The notes beneath the pieces were generated by a model, which did not search any database, had not been told where the DNA came from, and saw only the letters and a program-made list of their open reading frames with translations. Below, one piece after another: positions 32,783 through 41,667 of a stretch of DNA of 64,000 nucleotides. Made by a program: the position numbers and the translations under genes. How positions within the stretch are numbered: the first letter of the stretch is position 1; the number at the start of each line of letters is the position of its first letter. The stretch is from positions 124,001-188,000 of the forward strand of contig JACOUT010000020.1 in assembly GCA_016177705.1 (NCBI GenBank), written 5' to 3'. The stretch comes from Deltaproteobacteria bacterium. GTDB taxonomy: Bacteria > Myxococcota > UBA727 > VGSZ01.

Positions 32783-35500
32783 ATGTACGAGCTGATCATC
32801 TCCGGCATCGTGTTCGCGATCATGGCGGTGGCCGTGATCGTGCTGCTCACCCAGCGCAAGAAGTCAGAGCGCGAGGGCGCCGAACGCCTGCGGCTCGCGG
32901 TGGCCGAGGGCCAGCTCGTGCCGCTGTCGCTGCACCCGGTCATCGACCCCACGCTGTGCGTGGGCAGCTTCTCGTGCATCAAGGCCTGCCCCGAGGGCGA
33001 CATCATCGGCGTGGTCGACGGCGTGGCCACGCTGGTCGACGCCGCCGACTGCATCGGCCACGCGCGCTGTGACATAGAGTGCCCGGTCGGCGCCATCAAG
33101 CTGGTGTTCGGCACGTCGGAGCGCGGCATCGACCTGCCCGAGACCGACGAGAACTTCGAGTCGAGCCGCGCCGGCGTCTTCATCGTCGGCGAGATCAGCG
33201 GCATGGGCCTGATCAAGAACGCGCTCCATCAGGGGCTGGTGTCGGGCAAGTTCATCAAGGGCAAGCTCAAGAAGAGCAACGCCGGCCCGAATTTCACCGA
33301 CGTCGTCGTGGTGGGCGCCGGCCCGGCCGGCATCGCCAGCGCCATCGCCTGCCAGGAGCAGGGCCTGTCGGTGCGCATCCTCGAGCAGGAGTCGGTGGGC
33401 GGCGCCATCGCCCACTACCCGCGCGGCAAGGTGGTGATGACCGAACAGGTCAAAATGCCGAACTTCGGTCCCTTCGGGCGCCAGCTCCTCTCCAAAGAGG
33501 ATCTGATGACCGAGATCTTCCAGGTGATCGACGCCAACAAGATCGCCGTCGAAGAGGGCAAGAAGATCGTTCACGTCGAGGGCGACGCGCCGCGCCTGAC
33601 CGCGGTGACCGCCGCCGGTGAGCGCATCGCCTGTGCCGCGGTGGTGCTCGCCATCGGCTTGCGCGGCTCGCCGCGCAAGCTCGACTGCCCCGGCGAGGAG
33701 ACCACCAAGGTCACCTATCGCCTCGTCGACCCCGAGCAGTACCACGGGCGCAACGTACTCGTGGTCGGCGGCGGCGACTCCGCCGTCGAGGCCGCCATCC
33801 AGCTCGCCGAGGAGAGCACCGCCAAGGTGAGCATCTCCTATCGGCAAGGCGCGTTCTCGCGCTGCAAGCCGAGGAACCGCGACAAGATCAAGGCGCTCAT
33901 CGATCAAGGGCGCGTCAAGGCGTACTTCAGCACCAAGGTCACCGGCATCGACGCGCAACACGTGCGCCTCGCTCCCTCCGGCGACGACGAGAAGAAGGGC
34001 AAGGGCGGCGACAAGCCCAAGGCGCCCGAGCCGCCGAAGGGTCCGCCACGCCCGGGCACCGCCGTCGTCGACCCATCCATGCTGGTCGGCGCCGAGGACG
34101 ATCGCGGCACCGCCAAGACCATGATGGACATTCAGCTTCCCGAGGGCGCCGCGCCCGGCGGCAAGCAGCGCTTCACCATCGTCAACGCCGGCGCGCAGGC
34201 GCAGGCCCAGGGCGGCAACCCGTGGCGGCCCGGCTCGGCGGTGCACGGCATGCCGGGTGGAGGCGCGGGCGCGAGCGCAGGCGCCGCGGGCCAGCCGGCA
34301 GCCCAGAGCCCGGGCCGCTCGCGCACCAGCCTGTGGCGCGAGGGCATCGTCGACGTCATCGCGCGCGGCGGTGCGCGTGCGCTCGACGCCATCGACGGCG
34401 GCAACCGGCGCGCGCGCGTCGGCTCCGCGCTGCACAAGATGGGCGAGATCCCGGCCGTGCAAAAGGAGGGCAATGAGACCGTGCTCGCCAACGACGACGT
34501 CATCGTGTCGATCGGCGGCGAGCTGCCGGTGCAGTTCCTCAACTCGATCAAAGTGACGTCGCGCAAGTACCACGGCGAGGAGAAGGCCGGGGGCGGCGGC
34601 AAAACGCTGACCAAGGCCGAGGTGGAGAAGCGCACGCGCACCCGCCTGGCGCTGATCCTGACCGCGCTCGGCGTCACCATCAACATCGCGCTCTACGTGC
34701 TCGGCGCCGAGTACTACTGGCTGCCGCTCGACGAGCGGAAGAACTCGGTGCTGCACGACCTGCTGCGCCCCTCGGGGCTGTGGGGCCACGGCGTCGGCGT
34801 CGCCGCCACGCTGTTCATGCTGGCCAACTTCATCTACGCGCTGCGCAAGCGCTGGCGCCCGCTCAAGGGCAAGGCGTCGATCCGCACCTGGCTCACCTTC
34901 CACATGTTCGTCGGCATCATGAGCCCGCTCGTGATCGCCTTCCATGCGGCGTTCTTGGTCAACAACCTGCTGGCGGTGTGGACCTGGGTGGCGCTCGCCA
35001 TCGTCGTCGCCACCGGCATCTTCGGCCGCTTCCTGTTCGGCCTGGTGCCGGCGCAAGCCGGCAAGATGCTGGCGGTCAACGACCTGCGCGAGCAGGTCAA
35101 CGACATGGAAAAGGTGTTGCAGCCGCACATCCAACAGACCAAGAACGTCAAGGCTGTGACCGCACTCTTCGACATGGCCACCCTCCAGCCCCGCGAGCGC
35201 ACACTGATGCAAGCGGTGATGAAGGAGAACAAGACGCGTCACACGCTGGTCAAGCAGATCGACTCGGCGCGCCCGCTGTTCAACGACGACAAACAGTTCA
35301 ACTTCTTCAAGGACTCGCTCGAGAAGATCCAGCGCGCTCGCCTGCAGATCTCGTTCTACGCCACGCTCAAGCGCGTGTTCCGTAGTTGGCTGGTGTTCCA
35401 CGTCGTCACCGCCATCTTCATGGTGGTGCTGATCGCCGCGCACGTCGCCGTCACGGCCTACTACGGCTTCGGCGCGTTCTTCTTCCAGGGAGGCCAGTGA
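32783..35500 (+). CDS. Inner-membrane fusion: ferredoxin + FAD/NAD(P) oxidoreductase + cytochrome b-like domain
   Basis: Protein of 905 residues. One N-terminal helix (residues 1-23) is followed by a two-cluster ferredoxin (CVGSFSCIKACPEG and CIGHARCDIECPVG, about residues 56-105). Next is a pyridine nucleotide-disulfide oxidoreductase fold with FAD motif VVVGAGPAGIASA and NAD(P) motif VLVVGGGDSAVEAAI (about 170-560), split by a 150-residue Gly/Pro/Lys-rich insert. The C-terminal third has about five helices with His pairs (LTFHMFVGIMSPLVIAFHAA; FHVVTAIFMVVLIAAH) like the di-heme b of ferric-reductase or b561 proteins. It could oxidise NAD(P)H or ferredoxin and pass electrons into the membrane or periplasm. 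The next gene starts 2 bases after the stop, so the 30-heme cytochrome is its likely acceptor. Confidence 0.85.
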   Translation: MYELIISGIVFAIMAVAVIVLLTQRKKSEREGAERLRLAVAEGQLVPLSLHPVIDPTLCVGSFSCIKACPEGDIIGVVDGVATLVDAADCIGHARCDIECPVGAIKLVFGTSERGIDLPETDENFESSRAGVFIVGEISGMGLIKNALHQGLVSGKFIKGKLKKSNAGPNFTDVVVVGAGPAGIASAIACQEQGLSVRILEQESVGGAIAHYPRGKVVMTEQVKMPNFGPFGRQLLSKEDLMTEIFQVIDANKIAVEEGKKIVHVEGDAPRLTAVTAAGERIACAAVVLAIGLRGSPRKLDCPGEETTKVTYRLVDPEQYHGRNVLVVGGGDSAVEAAIQLAEESTAKVSISYRQGAFSRCKPRNRDKIKALIDQGRVKAYFSTKVTGIDAQHVRLAPSGDDEKKGKGGDKPKAPEPPKGPPRPGTAVVDPSMLVGAEDDRGTAKTMMDIQLPEGAAPGGKQRFTIVNAGAQAQAQGGNPWRPGSAVHGMPGGGAGASAGAAGQPAAQSPGRSRTSLWREGIVDVIARGGARALDAIDGGNRRARVGSALHKMGEIPAVQKEGNETVLANDDVIVSIGGELPVQFLNSIKVTSRKYHGEEKAGGGGKTLTKAEVEKRTRTRLALILTALGVTINIALYVLGAEYYWLPLDERKNSVLHDLLRPSGLWGHGVGVAATLFMLANFIYALRKRWRPLKGKASIRTWLTFHMFVGIMSPLVIAFHAAFLVNNLLAVWTWVALAIVVATGIFGRFLFGLVPAQAGKMLAVNDLREQVNDMEKVLQPHIQQTKNVKAVTALFDMATLQPRERTLMQAVMKENKTRHTLVKQIDSARPLFNDDKQFNFFKDSLEKIQRARLQISFYATLKRVFRSWLVFHVVTAIFMVVLIAAHVAVTAYYGFGAFFFQGGQ

Positions 35501-35502
35501 CG

Positions 35503-38127
35503 ATGCGGGCGCTGGCGCTGCTCGCATGCACGCTGACCGCCGCCACCCTCTGGTGGGCAGGCGCGAGCCACGCCCAGGTGTTCAGTCCGGGGGACCTGTC
35601 CAAGGCGCACGCGTCCCTGGAGGGCATGCGCGGCTGCTCCAAGTGCCACGTCGAGGGCAGCGGCCACAGCGACGAGCGCTGCCTCGAGTGCCACGACGAG
35701 ATCAACAAGCGCCTCGAGGCCGGCACCGGCTATCACTCGTCGGTCAAGACCCAGAAGTGCGCCGAGTGCCACCTGGAGCACCGCGGCAGGAACAAGAGCA
35801 TCATCGAGTGGAAACCGTCGCGCGACGAGTTCAACCACCGGCTCACGGACTGGCCGCTGACCGGGCCGCACAAAGAGGCCAAGTGCAAGGACTGCCACGA
35901 GCCGCGTCGCATCGAGGACGTGTACGTGAAGAACCTGGTCAAGGAGGTCGGCCGCGAGACCTACCTCGGCGTGGCCACCCGCTGCGCCGCCTGCCACTTC
36001 GACGAGCACCGCACCCAGCTCGGCAGGAGCTGCGACAAGTGCCACACCGCCGAGAAGTTCAAGGACGCGCCCGGCTTCGACCACAACAAGCAGAAGGAGG
36101 GCGGCTTCCCGCTCATCGGCAAGCACAAGGACGTCAAGTGCAAGGACTGCCACGAGACCTTGACCGACGCCAAGCCACCGCCGGCCTTCCCCAAGCCGCG
36201 CGCCACCACCTACCTCAAGGTGAAGAACATCGAGCACGCGTCGTGCGTCGCCTGCCACGAGGACTACCATCGCGGCGCCTTCGGCAAGAACTGCGCGCGC
36301 TGCCACACACCCAAGGACTGGAAGTCGATCAACGAGAAGGGCATCGACGCAGGCTTCCACGACAAATACGGCTTCCCGCTGCGCGGTGAGCACACCTCGG
36401 TCGCCTGCAAGTCGTGCCACGGCCCGTTCCAGGGCGAGCCGGTCAAGTACAAGGGCGTCAAGTTCGATCGCTGCACGAGCTGCCACTTCGACGCGCACTT
36501 CGGCCAGATGCCGAATGAGGAGGGCTCACCTCGCTGCGAGAAGTGCCACCAGGTCACCGGCTTCGTGCCGGTGCTGCTCGACGTCAAGATGCACGAGACC
36601 ACCCACTTCCCGCTCGAGGGCTCGCACCGCACCGTCGCCTGCAAGCAGTGCCACAAGGCCGATCAGCGGCTCTTGCAGAAGACCTCGGCCAAGGACAAGG
36701 CCGAAGCGGCTCGGCGGGGCCGCGAGCTCTTGGTCAGCCAGGCGCGCATCCGCATGCCCGACGTCGTCACCATGGTCGACGGCAAGCCCACCCAAGCCGA
36801 CTGCGACATGTGCCACGACGATCCCCACCTCGGCCAGTTCCAGAAGGCCGCCGAGCCGCCCGACGCGCGCGCCGGCAAGAAGGGCTGCTGGGACTGCCAC
36901 ACCGTCAAGGCCTTCGCCGACACCACCTTCAAGCACGACAACAGCCGCTTCCCGCTCACCGGCAAACACACCGACGCTCCCTGCGCCTCCTGCCACGTGC
37001 CGCCCACGGCCAAGGGCGACGAGCCGGTGGCCACGCCCTACCGCCTGCTGCCGTACGCGTGCTCCTCGTGCCACGCCGACCAGCACGTCGGGCAGTTCAC
37101 CGCCGCGGCGAACCGGCCGCACGACTGCGCCGACTGCCACTCGACCAAGGCCTTCAAGCCCGGCACGTTCGACCACAACAAGCAGACCGCGTTCATCCTC
37201 GAGGGCAAGCACGCGGAGGCCAAATGCGACCGCTGCCACCCGACCATCGACCACAAAGAGACCAAGATCGCGCGCTACCGCCCGCTGCCGGCGGCCTGCA
37301 CCACCTGCCACGACGACCAGCACAAGGGCGCCTACGACAAGTTCGTGCCGCCCAAGCCGGCGGACGCCGCCAAGGCGGCCATCGCGCCAGCGTCGGCGGG
37401 CCCGGAGACGCATTGCGGCGAGTGCCACGTGGCGACCGGCTGGGCGCCGGCCCGCTTCCAGCACGATCTGACGGGCTTCCAGCTCACCGGCAAGCACGCC
37501 GCCAACCGGTGCGGCACCTGCCATGGCAGCGACCCCACCAAGCCGGTGCCGATGACCTGCGCCGGCTGCCACGTCGACGTGCACGGCCAGCAGTTCGGCC
37601 TCTCCTGCGCCTCCTGCCACACCACGGAGGGCTTCAACGCGCCTGGCTTCTCGGTCGACGCGCACCGCCTGGGCAACTTCCCGCTCACGGGCCGGCATGC
37701 CGCGCTGCCCTGCGACGAATGCCACCTCGAGAAGCGCGAGCGCACCTTCGCGCGCGCTGCAGTCGACTGCGGCACCTGCCACCAGCGCGACGTCATCGTC
37801 GCCAGCGTCAACTCGGTCGATCACCGCCGCGCCCCATTCTCGAGCGGCTCCTGCCGCGACTGTCACGTCGCCGCCACCTTCTTCCCGGCGTCCTTCCCGC
37901 AGCACGACACCTGCTTCCCCATCACCAGGGGTGCCCACGCCGCGGTCACGTGCGTGCAGTGCCACAGTGGCCTCGGCGGCTCCCGCTACACAGGCGCCTG
38001 CACCGGCGTGCCGGTCTTGTGCGCCACCTGCCATGACGAGGCGGTGGAGGCCGAGCGCCACCTGGAAGTGCCCGGCTACGAGTTCAAGAGCGAGAAGTGC
38101 GCCGTGTGCCACCACACGCCGCGCTGA
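35503..38127 (+). CDS. Periplasmic 30-heme c-type cytochrome with three-heme repeats
   Basis: Protein of 874 residues from ATG 35503, with GTG 35497 as an alternative overlapping the previous stop. It has a cleavable signal peptide (LLACTLTAATLWWAGASHAQ). I count 30 CXXCH motifs, roughly one per 28 residues, and no other domain. The motifs follow a repeating order: a site of the form CxxCHxDxHxGxF, then CxxCHTxxxFxxxxFxH, then FPLxGKHxxxxCxxCH, repeated about eight or nine times (e.g. CHFDAHFGQM, CHADQHVGQF, CHDDQHKGAY). Such a string would form an elongated heme wire in the periplasm. It is coupled to the inner-membrane fusion gene and is probably its electron acceptor. Confidence 0.93.
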   Translation: MRALALLACTLTAATLWWAGASHAQVFSPGDLSKAHASLEGMRGCSKCHVEGSGHSDERCLECHDEINKRLEAGTGYHSSVKTQKCAECHLEHRGRNKSIIEWKPSRDEFNHRLTDWPLTGPHKEAKCKDCHEPRRIEDVYVKNLVKEVGRETYLGVATRCAACHFDEHRTQLGRSCDKCHTAEKFKDAPGFDHNKQKEGGFPLIGKHKDVKCKDCHETLTDAKPPPAFPKPRATTYLKVKNIEHASCVACHEDYHRGAFGKNCARCHTPKDWKSINEKGIDAGFHDKYGFPLRGEHTSVACKSCHGPFQGEPVKYKGVKFDRCTSCHFDAHFGQMPNEEGSPRCEKCHQVTGFVPVLLDVKMHETTHFPLEGSHRTVACKQCHKADQRLLQKTSAKDKAEAARRGRELLVSQARIRMPDVVTMVDGKPTQADCDMCHDDPHLGQFQKAAEPPDARAGKKGCWDCHTVKAFADTTFKHDNSRFPLTGKHTDAPCASCHVPPTAKGDEPVATPYRLLPYACSSCHADQHVGQFTAAANRPHDCADCHSTKAFKPGTFDHNKQTAFILEGKHAEAKCDRCHPTIDHKETKIARYRPLPAACTTCHDDQHKGAYDKFVPPKPADAAKAAIAPASAGPETHCGECHVATGWAPARFQHDLTGFQLTGKHAANRCGTCHGSDPTKPVPMTCAGCHVDVHGQQFGLSCASCHTTEGFNAPGFSVDAHRLGNFPLTGRHAALPCDECHLEKRERTFARAAVDCGTCHQRDVIVASVNSVDHRRAPFSSGSCRDCHVAATFFPASFPQHDTCFPITRGAHAAVTCVQCHSGLGGSRYTGACTGVPVLCATCHDEAVEAERHLEVPGYEFKSEKCAVCHHTPR

Positions 38128-38290
38128 CCAGCACCGCCTGAAAAACTACGGGCGTCAACGTGCCCGTGCCCGTGCCCGTGCCCGGACCCGCTCGGTCACT
38201 GGTTCGTCACCAACGCTTGCCCGCCCGGATCCCGCCTGTTACCGGTGGAGAAGCTCTATTTCGGGAGGGGTACACAGGCCCCCGGCATCC

Positions 38291-38317
38291 GTCATCCGAC
38301 CGATGTCTAGGGTTTTT
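38291..38317 (+). terminator. Weak rho-independent terminator candidate
   Basis: A six-base imperfect stem (GGCATC with GATGTC, one wobble pair) is followed after four bases by TTTTTTT. It would end the transcript of the 30-heme gene. The stem is short and GC-poor for a terminator, so this is tentative. Confidence 0.3.
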
Positions 38318-38429
38318 TTCGGGGGAATCGACTGTCGGGCTCGATCGCTAACTGCCCGTCAGCGCTCGTGGAACAAAACTCGGGGTGACGAGCATCACCG
38401 CCAACTGGCTTTCCCGCAACGGAAATAGT

Positions 38430-38457
38430 TGTCAGCAGCCCTAGTGATCCGCTGACA
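38430..38457. promoter_or_regulatory. Perfect inverted repeat upstream of decaheme lipoprotein gene
   Basis: TGTCAGC and GCTGACA are separated by 14 bases. The repeat lies 44-71 bases before the start codon, the place for an operator overlapping a promoter; a leader hairpin is the alternative. Confidence 0.42.
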
Positions 38458-38500
38458 TCCTCTGCTACGCTTCCGATCGCCGTCGATGCGGAGGTAATGC

Positions 38501-41500
38501 GTGAGGAAACTAAGATTCTCGGTGCTCTTGGTCGGTACGAGCTGGCTGCTTGCAGCCATAGGGACCGGCTGTCCGCCACCCATTGTGGAGCAGCCAGACC
38601 AGCCACTGCCCCCACCGGTAGAGCTGGACCCTGAGAACTGCGGCGACATCCCCGAGCTACCCTATACGTGCACCGACGGCAGTCTGCCCTGCGACTGCGT
38701 CGTCGGTGGCAACGGCACCGGTCAGTGGCGCTGCCACGAGTGCGAGGGCTCCGGCATCGGCGGCGAGGGCGAGGGCGAGCCCCAGGATCCGGGCGAGTAC
38801 TGCGACAACAACCCGACCGCCGTCATCTGCGCGAAGGACGCGGCCTGCATCGCCTGCCACGGCCTCGCCACCTCGTCGACCGGCAGCGGCATCGAGAACT
38901 CGCACGCGTGGTCGTACGTCGCGTGTGTCGACTGCCACGGCGGCGTCGGCTTCGACCCCGCGGACCGCACGCGTCGCCTGTCGCAGGACGAGGCGCACAT
39001 CGCGATGCCCAAGGAGATGCGTGTCTCGGTCGAGGATCTCTCGACGCCGGCTCGCGCTCAGTACGCCAACCGCTACCTGTCGCTCGCGGGCGTCGAGCTG
39101 CTCGACGATGCGGACACCACGGAGCATGACGGCCTGGCGTGGCTGCGCTTCCGCAACCCCGGCGACCTGCGCGTCGTCGACAACACCTGCTCGGCCACCG
39201 GCTGCCACGCCGGCATGGGCGAGACGCTGCGCCGCTCCACCATGGCCACCGCGGTGGGCAAGCTCGACGGCCTGATCCAGGGTCTCGGCGTGCCGCGCGC
39301 CTCCGACCTGATCAACGACCTCGGCTCCGACTCCTACGGCAAGCACTTGGCCACCTACGGCTCGGCGCACGTCGACGATCCGGACTGGGACATCGATACC
39401 TCGCCGCCGGGCTCGGTGCCGCACCTGCACCCGCTCGAGTTCCAGGATCGCGAGATCGAGAAGCCCTTCGGCACCTACACCGAGATCGACCTCCACATGG
39501 AGACGGTCAACAAGCTGTGCGGCACCTGCCACCTCGGCACCAGCGGCAGAAACCAGCAGTACGGCAACTTCCGCGCCTCGGGCTGCACCGGCTGCCACAT
39601 GGCGTACGACTGGACCGGCCAGAGCGTCTCGAGCGACCCGATGATCCCGAAGGGCGAGCCGACCTACCCGGACGCCTACACGCACATCTCGTATCCCGAG
39701 CGCCCGCACCCCTCGCGTCACGTCATCCGACGTAACCCGAGCGCGCAGGACTGCTTGGCCTGCCACACGGGCTCGATGCGCACGGTGTTCCAGTTCATGG
39801 GCATCCGTGTCGACGAGAACCGCGACTTGACCAAGGCCAACGACGTCGATGGCTTGAACCTGAACTTCCGCTACTCGAACCTGATCGACAACGACACGAA
39901 CGAGCAGGCGAAGGTCCACGGCTTCACGCAGGATCAGCTCATCGAGTTCGAGGACCTGAACGACGACGGCGAGGACGACACGCCGGCCGACGTGCACTAC
40001 ACGGCCGGCATGGAGTGCGTCGACTGCCACAACAGCATCGACATGCACGGCGACGGGCGCATCTACAGCCGCCAGTTCTACCAGGTGAACGTGCGCTGCA
40101 ACTCGTGCCACGGCTCCCTGGAGTTCGCGGCCGACCCCGACTCCGGCAGCAACCCGATCAACGTGCTGTTCAACTCGAGCGGCCGCATCGCGCGCAAGAA
40201 CCTCTTCAAGTTCGACCGCGCGCCGATCTTCGGCGAGCTCGGCTACCCGGCGGTCACGCAGCCCGGCATCTGGCTGCGCACCAAGTCGGCACAAGAGTGG
40301 CACTACGTCTCCCAGATTCGCTGGGGCGCGCAGTGGTCACCCAACGCCGACGACTGCGTCGGCGAGGGTCGCAAGACCGATCCGCGGAACGGCGGCTTCG
40401 TCTGCCGTCCCAAGGCGTCGATCTTCCACGGCCGTTGGGAAGGCCTGAACCAGGACGCGGGTGACTTCGCCAACGGCGTCGGCACCCGGCCCGGCGTCGA
40501 GGTCGTCACCGGCGCCGCCGGCGACAGCAACAACGTCCGCTACGGCTTCAGCCACACCGGCGAAGAGGTGGACGACGCACAAGAGGAGCCGTCAGGTGGC
40601 CTCGACTGCATCGCCTGCCACGCGCCCAACAGCGCCCAGAAGTTCGGTAACCACCTGGGTCTGAAGGACGTCGACGGCAACAACACGCGTCTGTACGACT
40701 GGAGCCGCACCACCGGTAAGGTCAGCATGGGTACCCAGGGCTGGTTCGACTTCACGTTCAACTCGCAGCTCGACCAAATGCTCGGCGTCACGCAGAAGGG
40801 CAAGATCGGCTGGTTCACGCCGACCCGCCTGAAGATGTTCCGCCGCAACACGGTCTTGAATCCGCAGACCAACACCGCGGTCGAGATCTTCGCGGGCACC
40901 TTCGGCGACGCCAACCACAACTGGAAGACCTACCGAGACCGCACCGGCTTCGGTAACCTCATCCAGGGTCAGGGCGGCGTGAACAACGCCCCCGGTTACA
41001 GCACCATCTGCCTCGAGACCGGCGGCTTCTGCGATCAAGACACGCGGAAGAACGTCAACGGCGGCCTCGGCGCGGATACCATGGGTCCGCACACCACGCA
41101 GTTGCGCTCGCGCGACTGCCAGGCGTGCCACCTCGACCAGGATGGCAACGGCATCGACAAGATCAGCGCCAAGTTCGGCTGGAACGCGACGGGCTTCAAC
41201 GAGACCACGTCGGCGTACCTGAACAAGATCGCCACGGTGCGTACCAACCGCGGCGACAACTACACGGCTGACAAGTTCGTCATCGCCGACGACGGCGTGA
41301 CCCACCAGCTCGACTGGATGGTCGACGAGGGCACCGGCTACCCGTACGTGTGGTCGCCGCTGGTCCGCATCGACGATGGTCGCGATGGCCGCATCAAGCG
41401 CGGCTACGAGACCTGGGACCGCGACGCTTCGGGCCCGATCGAGAAGGAAATGATCGACGTGCTCAAGCGCATCAAGGTCAACAACGTGCTGGGCGACGAG

Positions 41501-41515
41501 GCGCAGGGCCAGTAG
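38501..41515 (+). CDS. Decaheme outer-membrane c-type lipoprotein
   Basis: Protein of 1004 residues. The start is GTG 38501, supported by GGAGG at 38490-38494, six bases upstream. The signal ends in the lipobox IGTGC. A Pro-rich spacer and a small Cys-rich segment (CDCVVGGNGTGQWRCHEC) with a short EG stretch come before the heme region. Nine CXXCH sites (CIACH, CVDCH, CGTCH, CTGCH, CLACH, CVDCH, CNSCH, CIACH, CQACH) and one CX4CH (CSATGCH) give ten possible hemes, widely spaced over about 850 residues with long non-heme stretches. The size, lipid anchor and heme number recall surface multiheme cytochromes used for extracellular electron transfer. It has its own upstream region and a strong terminator after it, so it can be expressed apart from the upstream genes. 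Confidence 0.92.
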   Translation: MRKLRFSVLLVGTSWLLAAIGTGCPPPIVEQPDQPLPPPVELDPENCGDIPELPYTCTDGSLPCDCVVGGNGTGQWRCHECEGSGIGGEGEGEPQDPGEYCDNNPTAVICAKDAACIACHGLATSSTGSGIENSHAWSYVACVDCHGGVGFDPADRTRRLSQDEAHIAMPKEMRVSVEDLSTPARAQYANRYLSLAGVELLDDADTTEHDGLAWLRFRNPGDLRVVDNTCSATGCHAGMGETLRRSTMATAVGKLDGLIQGLGVPRASDLINDLGSDSYGKHLATYGSAHVDDPDWDIDTSPPGSVPHLHPLEFQDREIEKPFGTYTEIDLHMETVNKLCGTCHLGTSGRNQQYGNFRASGCTGCHMAYDWTGQSVSSDPMIPKGEPTYPDAYTHISYPERPHPSRHVIRRNPSAQDCLACHTGSMRTVFQFMGIRVDENRDLTKANDVDGLNLNFRYSNLIDNDTNEQAKVHGFTQDQLIEFEDLNDDGEDDTPADVHYTAGMECVDCHNSIDMHGDGRIYSRQFYQVNVRCNSCHGSLEFAADPDSGSNPINVLFNSSGRIARKNLFKFDRAPIFGELGYPAVTQPGIWLRTKSAQEWHYVSQIRWGAQWSPNADDCVGEGRKTDPRNGGFVCRPKASIFHGRWEGLNQDAGDFANGVGTRPGVEVVTGAAGDSNNVRYGFSHTGEEVDDAQEEPSGGLDCIACHAPNSAQKFGNHLGLKDVDGNNTRLYDWSRTTGKVSMGTQGWFDFTFNSQLDQMLGVTQKGKIGWFTPTRLKMFRRNTVLNPQTNTAVEIFAGTFGDANHNWKTYRDRTGFGNLIQGQGGVNNAPGYSTICLETGGFCDQDTRKNVNGGLGADTMGPHTTQLRSRDCQACHLDQDGNGIDKISAKFGWNATGFNETTSAYLNKIATVRTNRGDNYTADKFVIADDGVTHQLDWMVDEGTGYPYVWSPLVRIDDGRDGRIKRGYETWDRDASGPIEKEMIDVLKRIKVNNVLGDEAQGQ

Positions 41516-41539
41516 CCCTCACCTAGTCTGCAGTAGGTC

Positions 41540-41585
41540 GGTGGCGCCGACCCGGCTTGCCGGGGAGGCGCCACCGGTCTTTTTT
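41540..41585 (+). terminator. Rho-independent terminator after the decaheme gene
   Basis: The stem GGTGGCGCC (41540-41548) pairs with GGCGCCACC (41567-41575), with a smaller hairpin in the loop, and ends in a run of six Ts (41580-41585). It lies 25 bases after the stop codon and separates this gene from the next lipoprotein gene. Confidence 0.88.
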
Positions 41586-41667
41586 GCGGCTGGAATCTCC
41601 GCGGCCTGATGATGGGTGCGTCATCCGGTCGCATGCGCGCGCTCTGGGCCGCGGCTAGGCTTGGCCG

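Larger units (their letters stand above)
38128..38500. other. Intergenic region with short repeat and upstream signals of the decaheme gene
   Basis: No gene is seen. The region holds (CGTGCC)4 at 38159-38182, a possible weak terminator at 38291-38317 (GGCATC/GATGTC stem followed by seven Ts), a 7-bp perfect inverted repeat at 38430-38457 and a strong ribosome-binding site at 38490-38494. It is visibly less GC-rich than its flanks. Confidence 0.6.

Noticed and set aside
38159..38182. Possible CRISPR or minisatellite at (CGTGCC)4
   Set aside because: Only four short units with no spacers; a simple repeat with no further evidence.
38401..38425. Sigma-54 promoter (TGGC...GCA)
   Set aside because: The distance between GG and GC is 7 bases, not the 10 required for a -24/-12 site.
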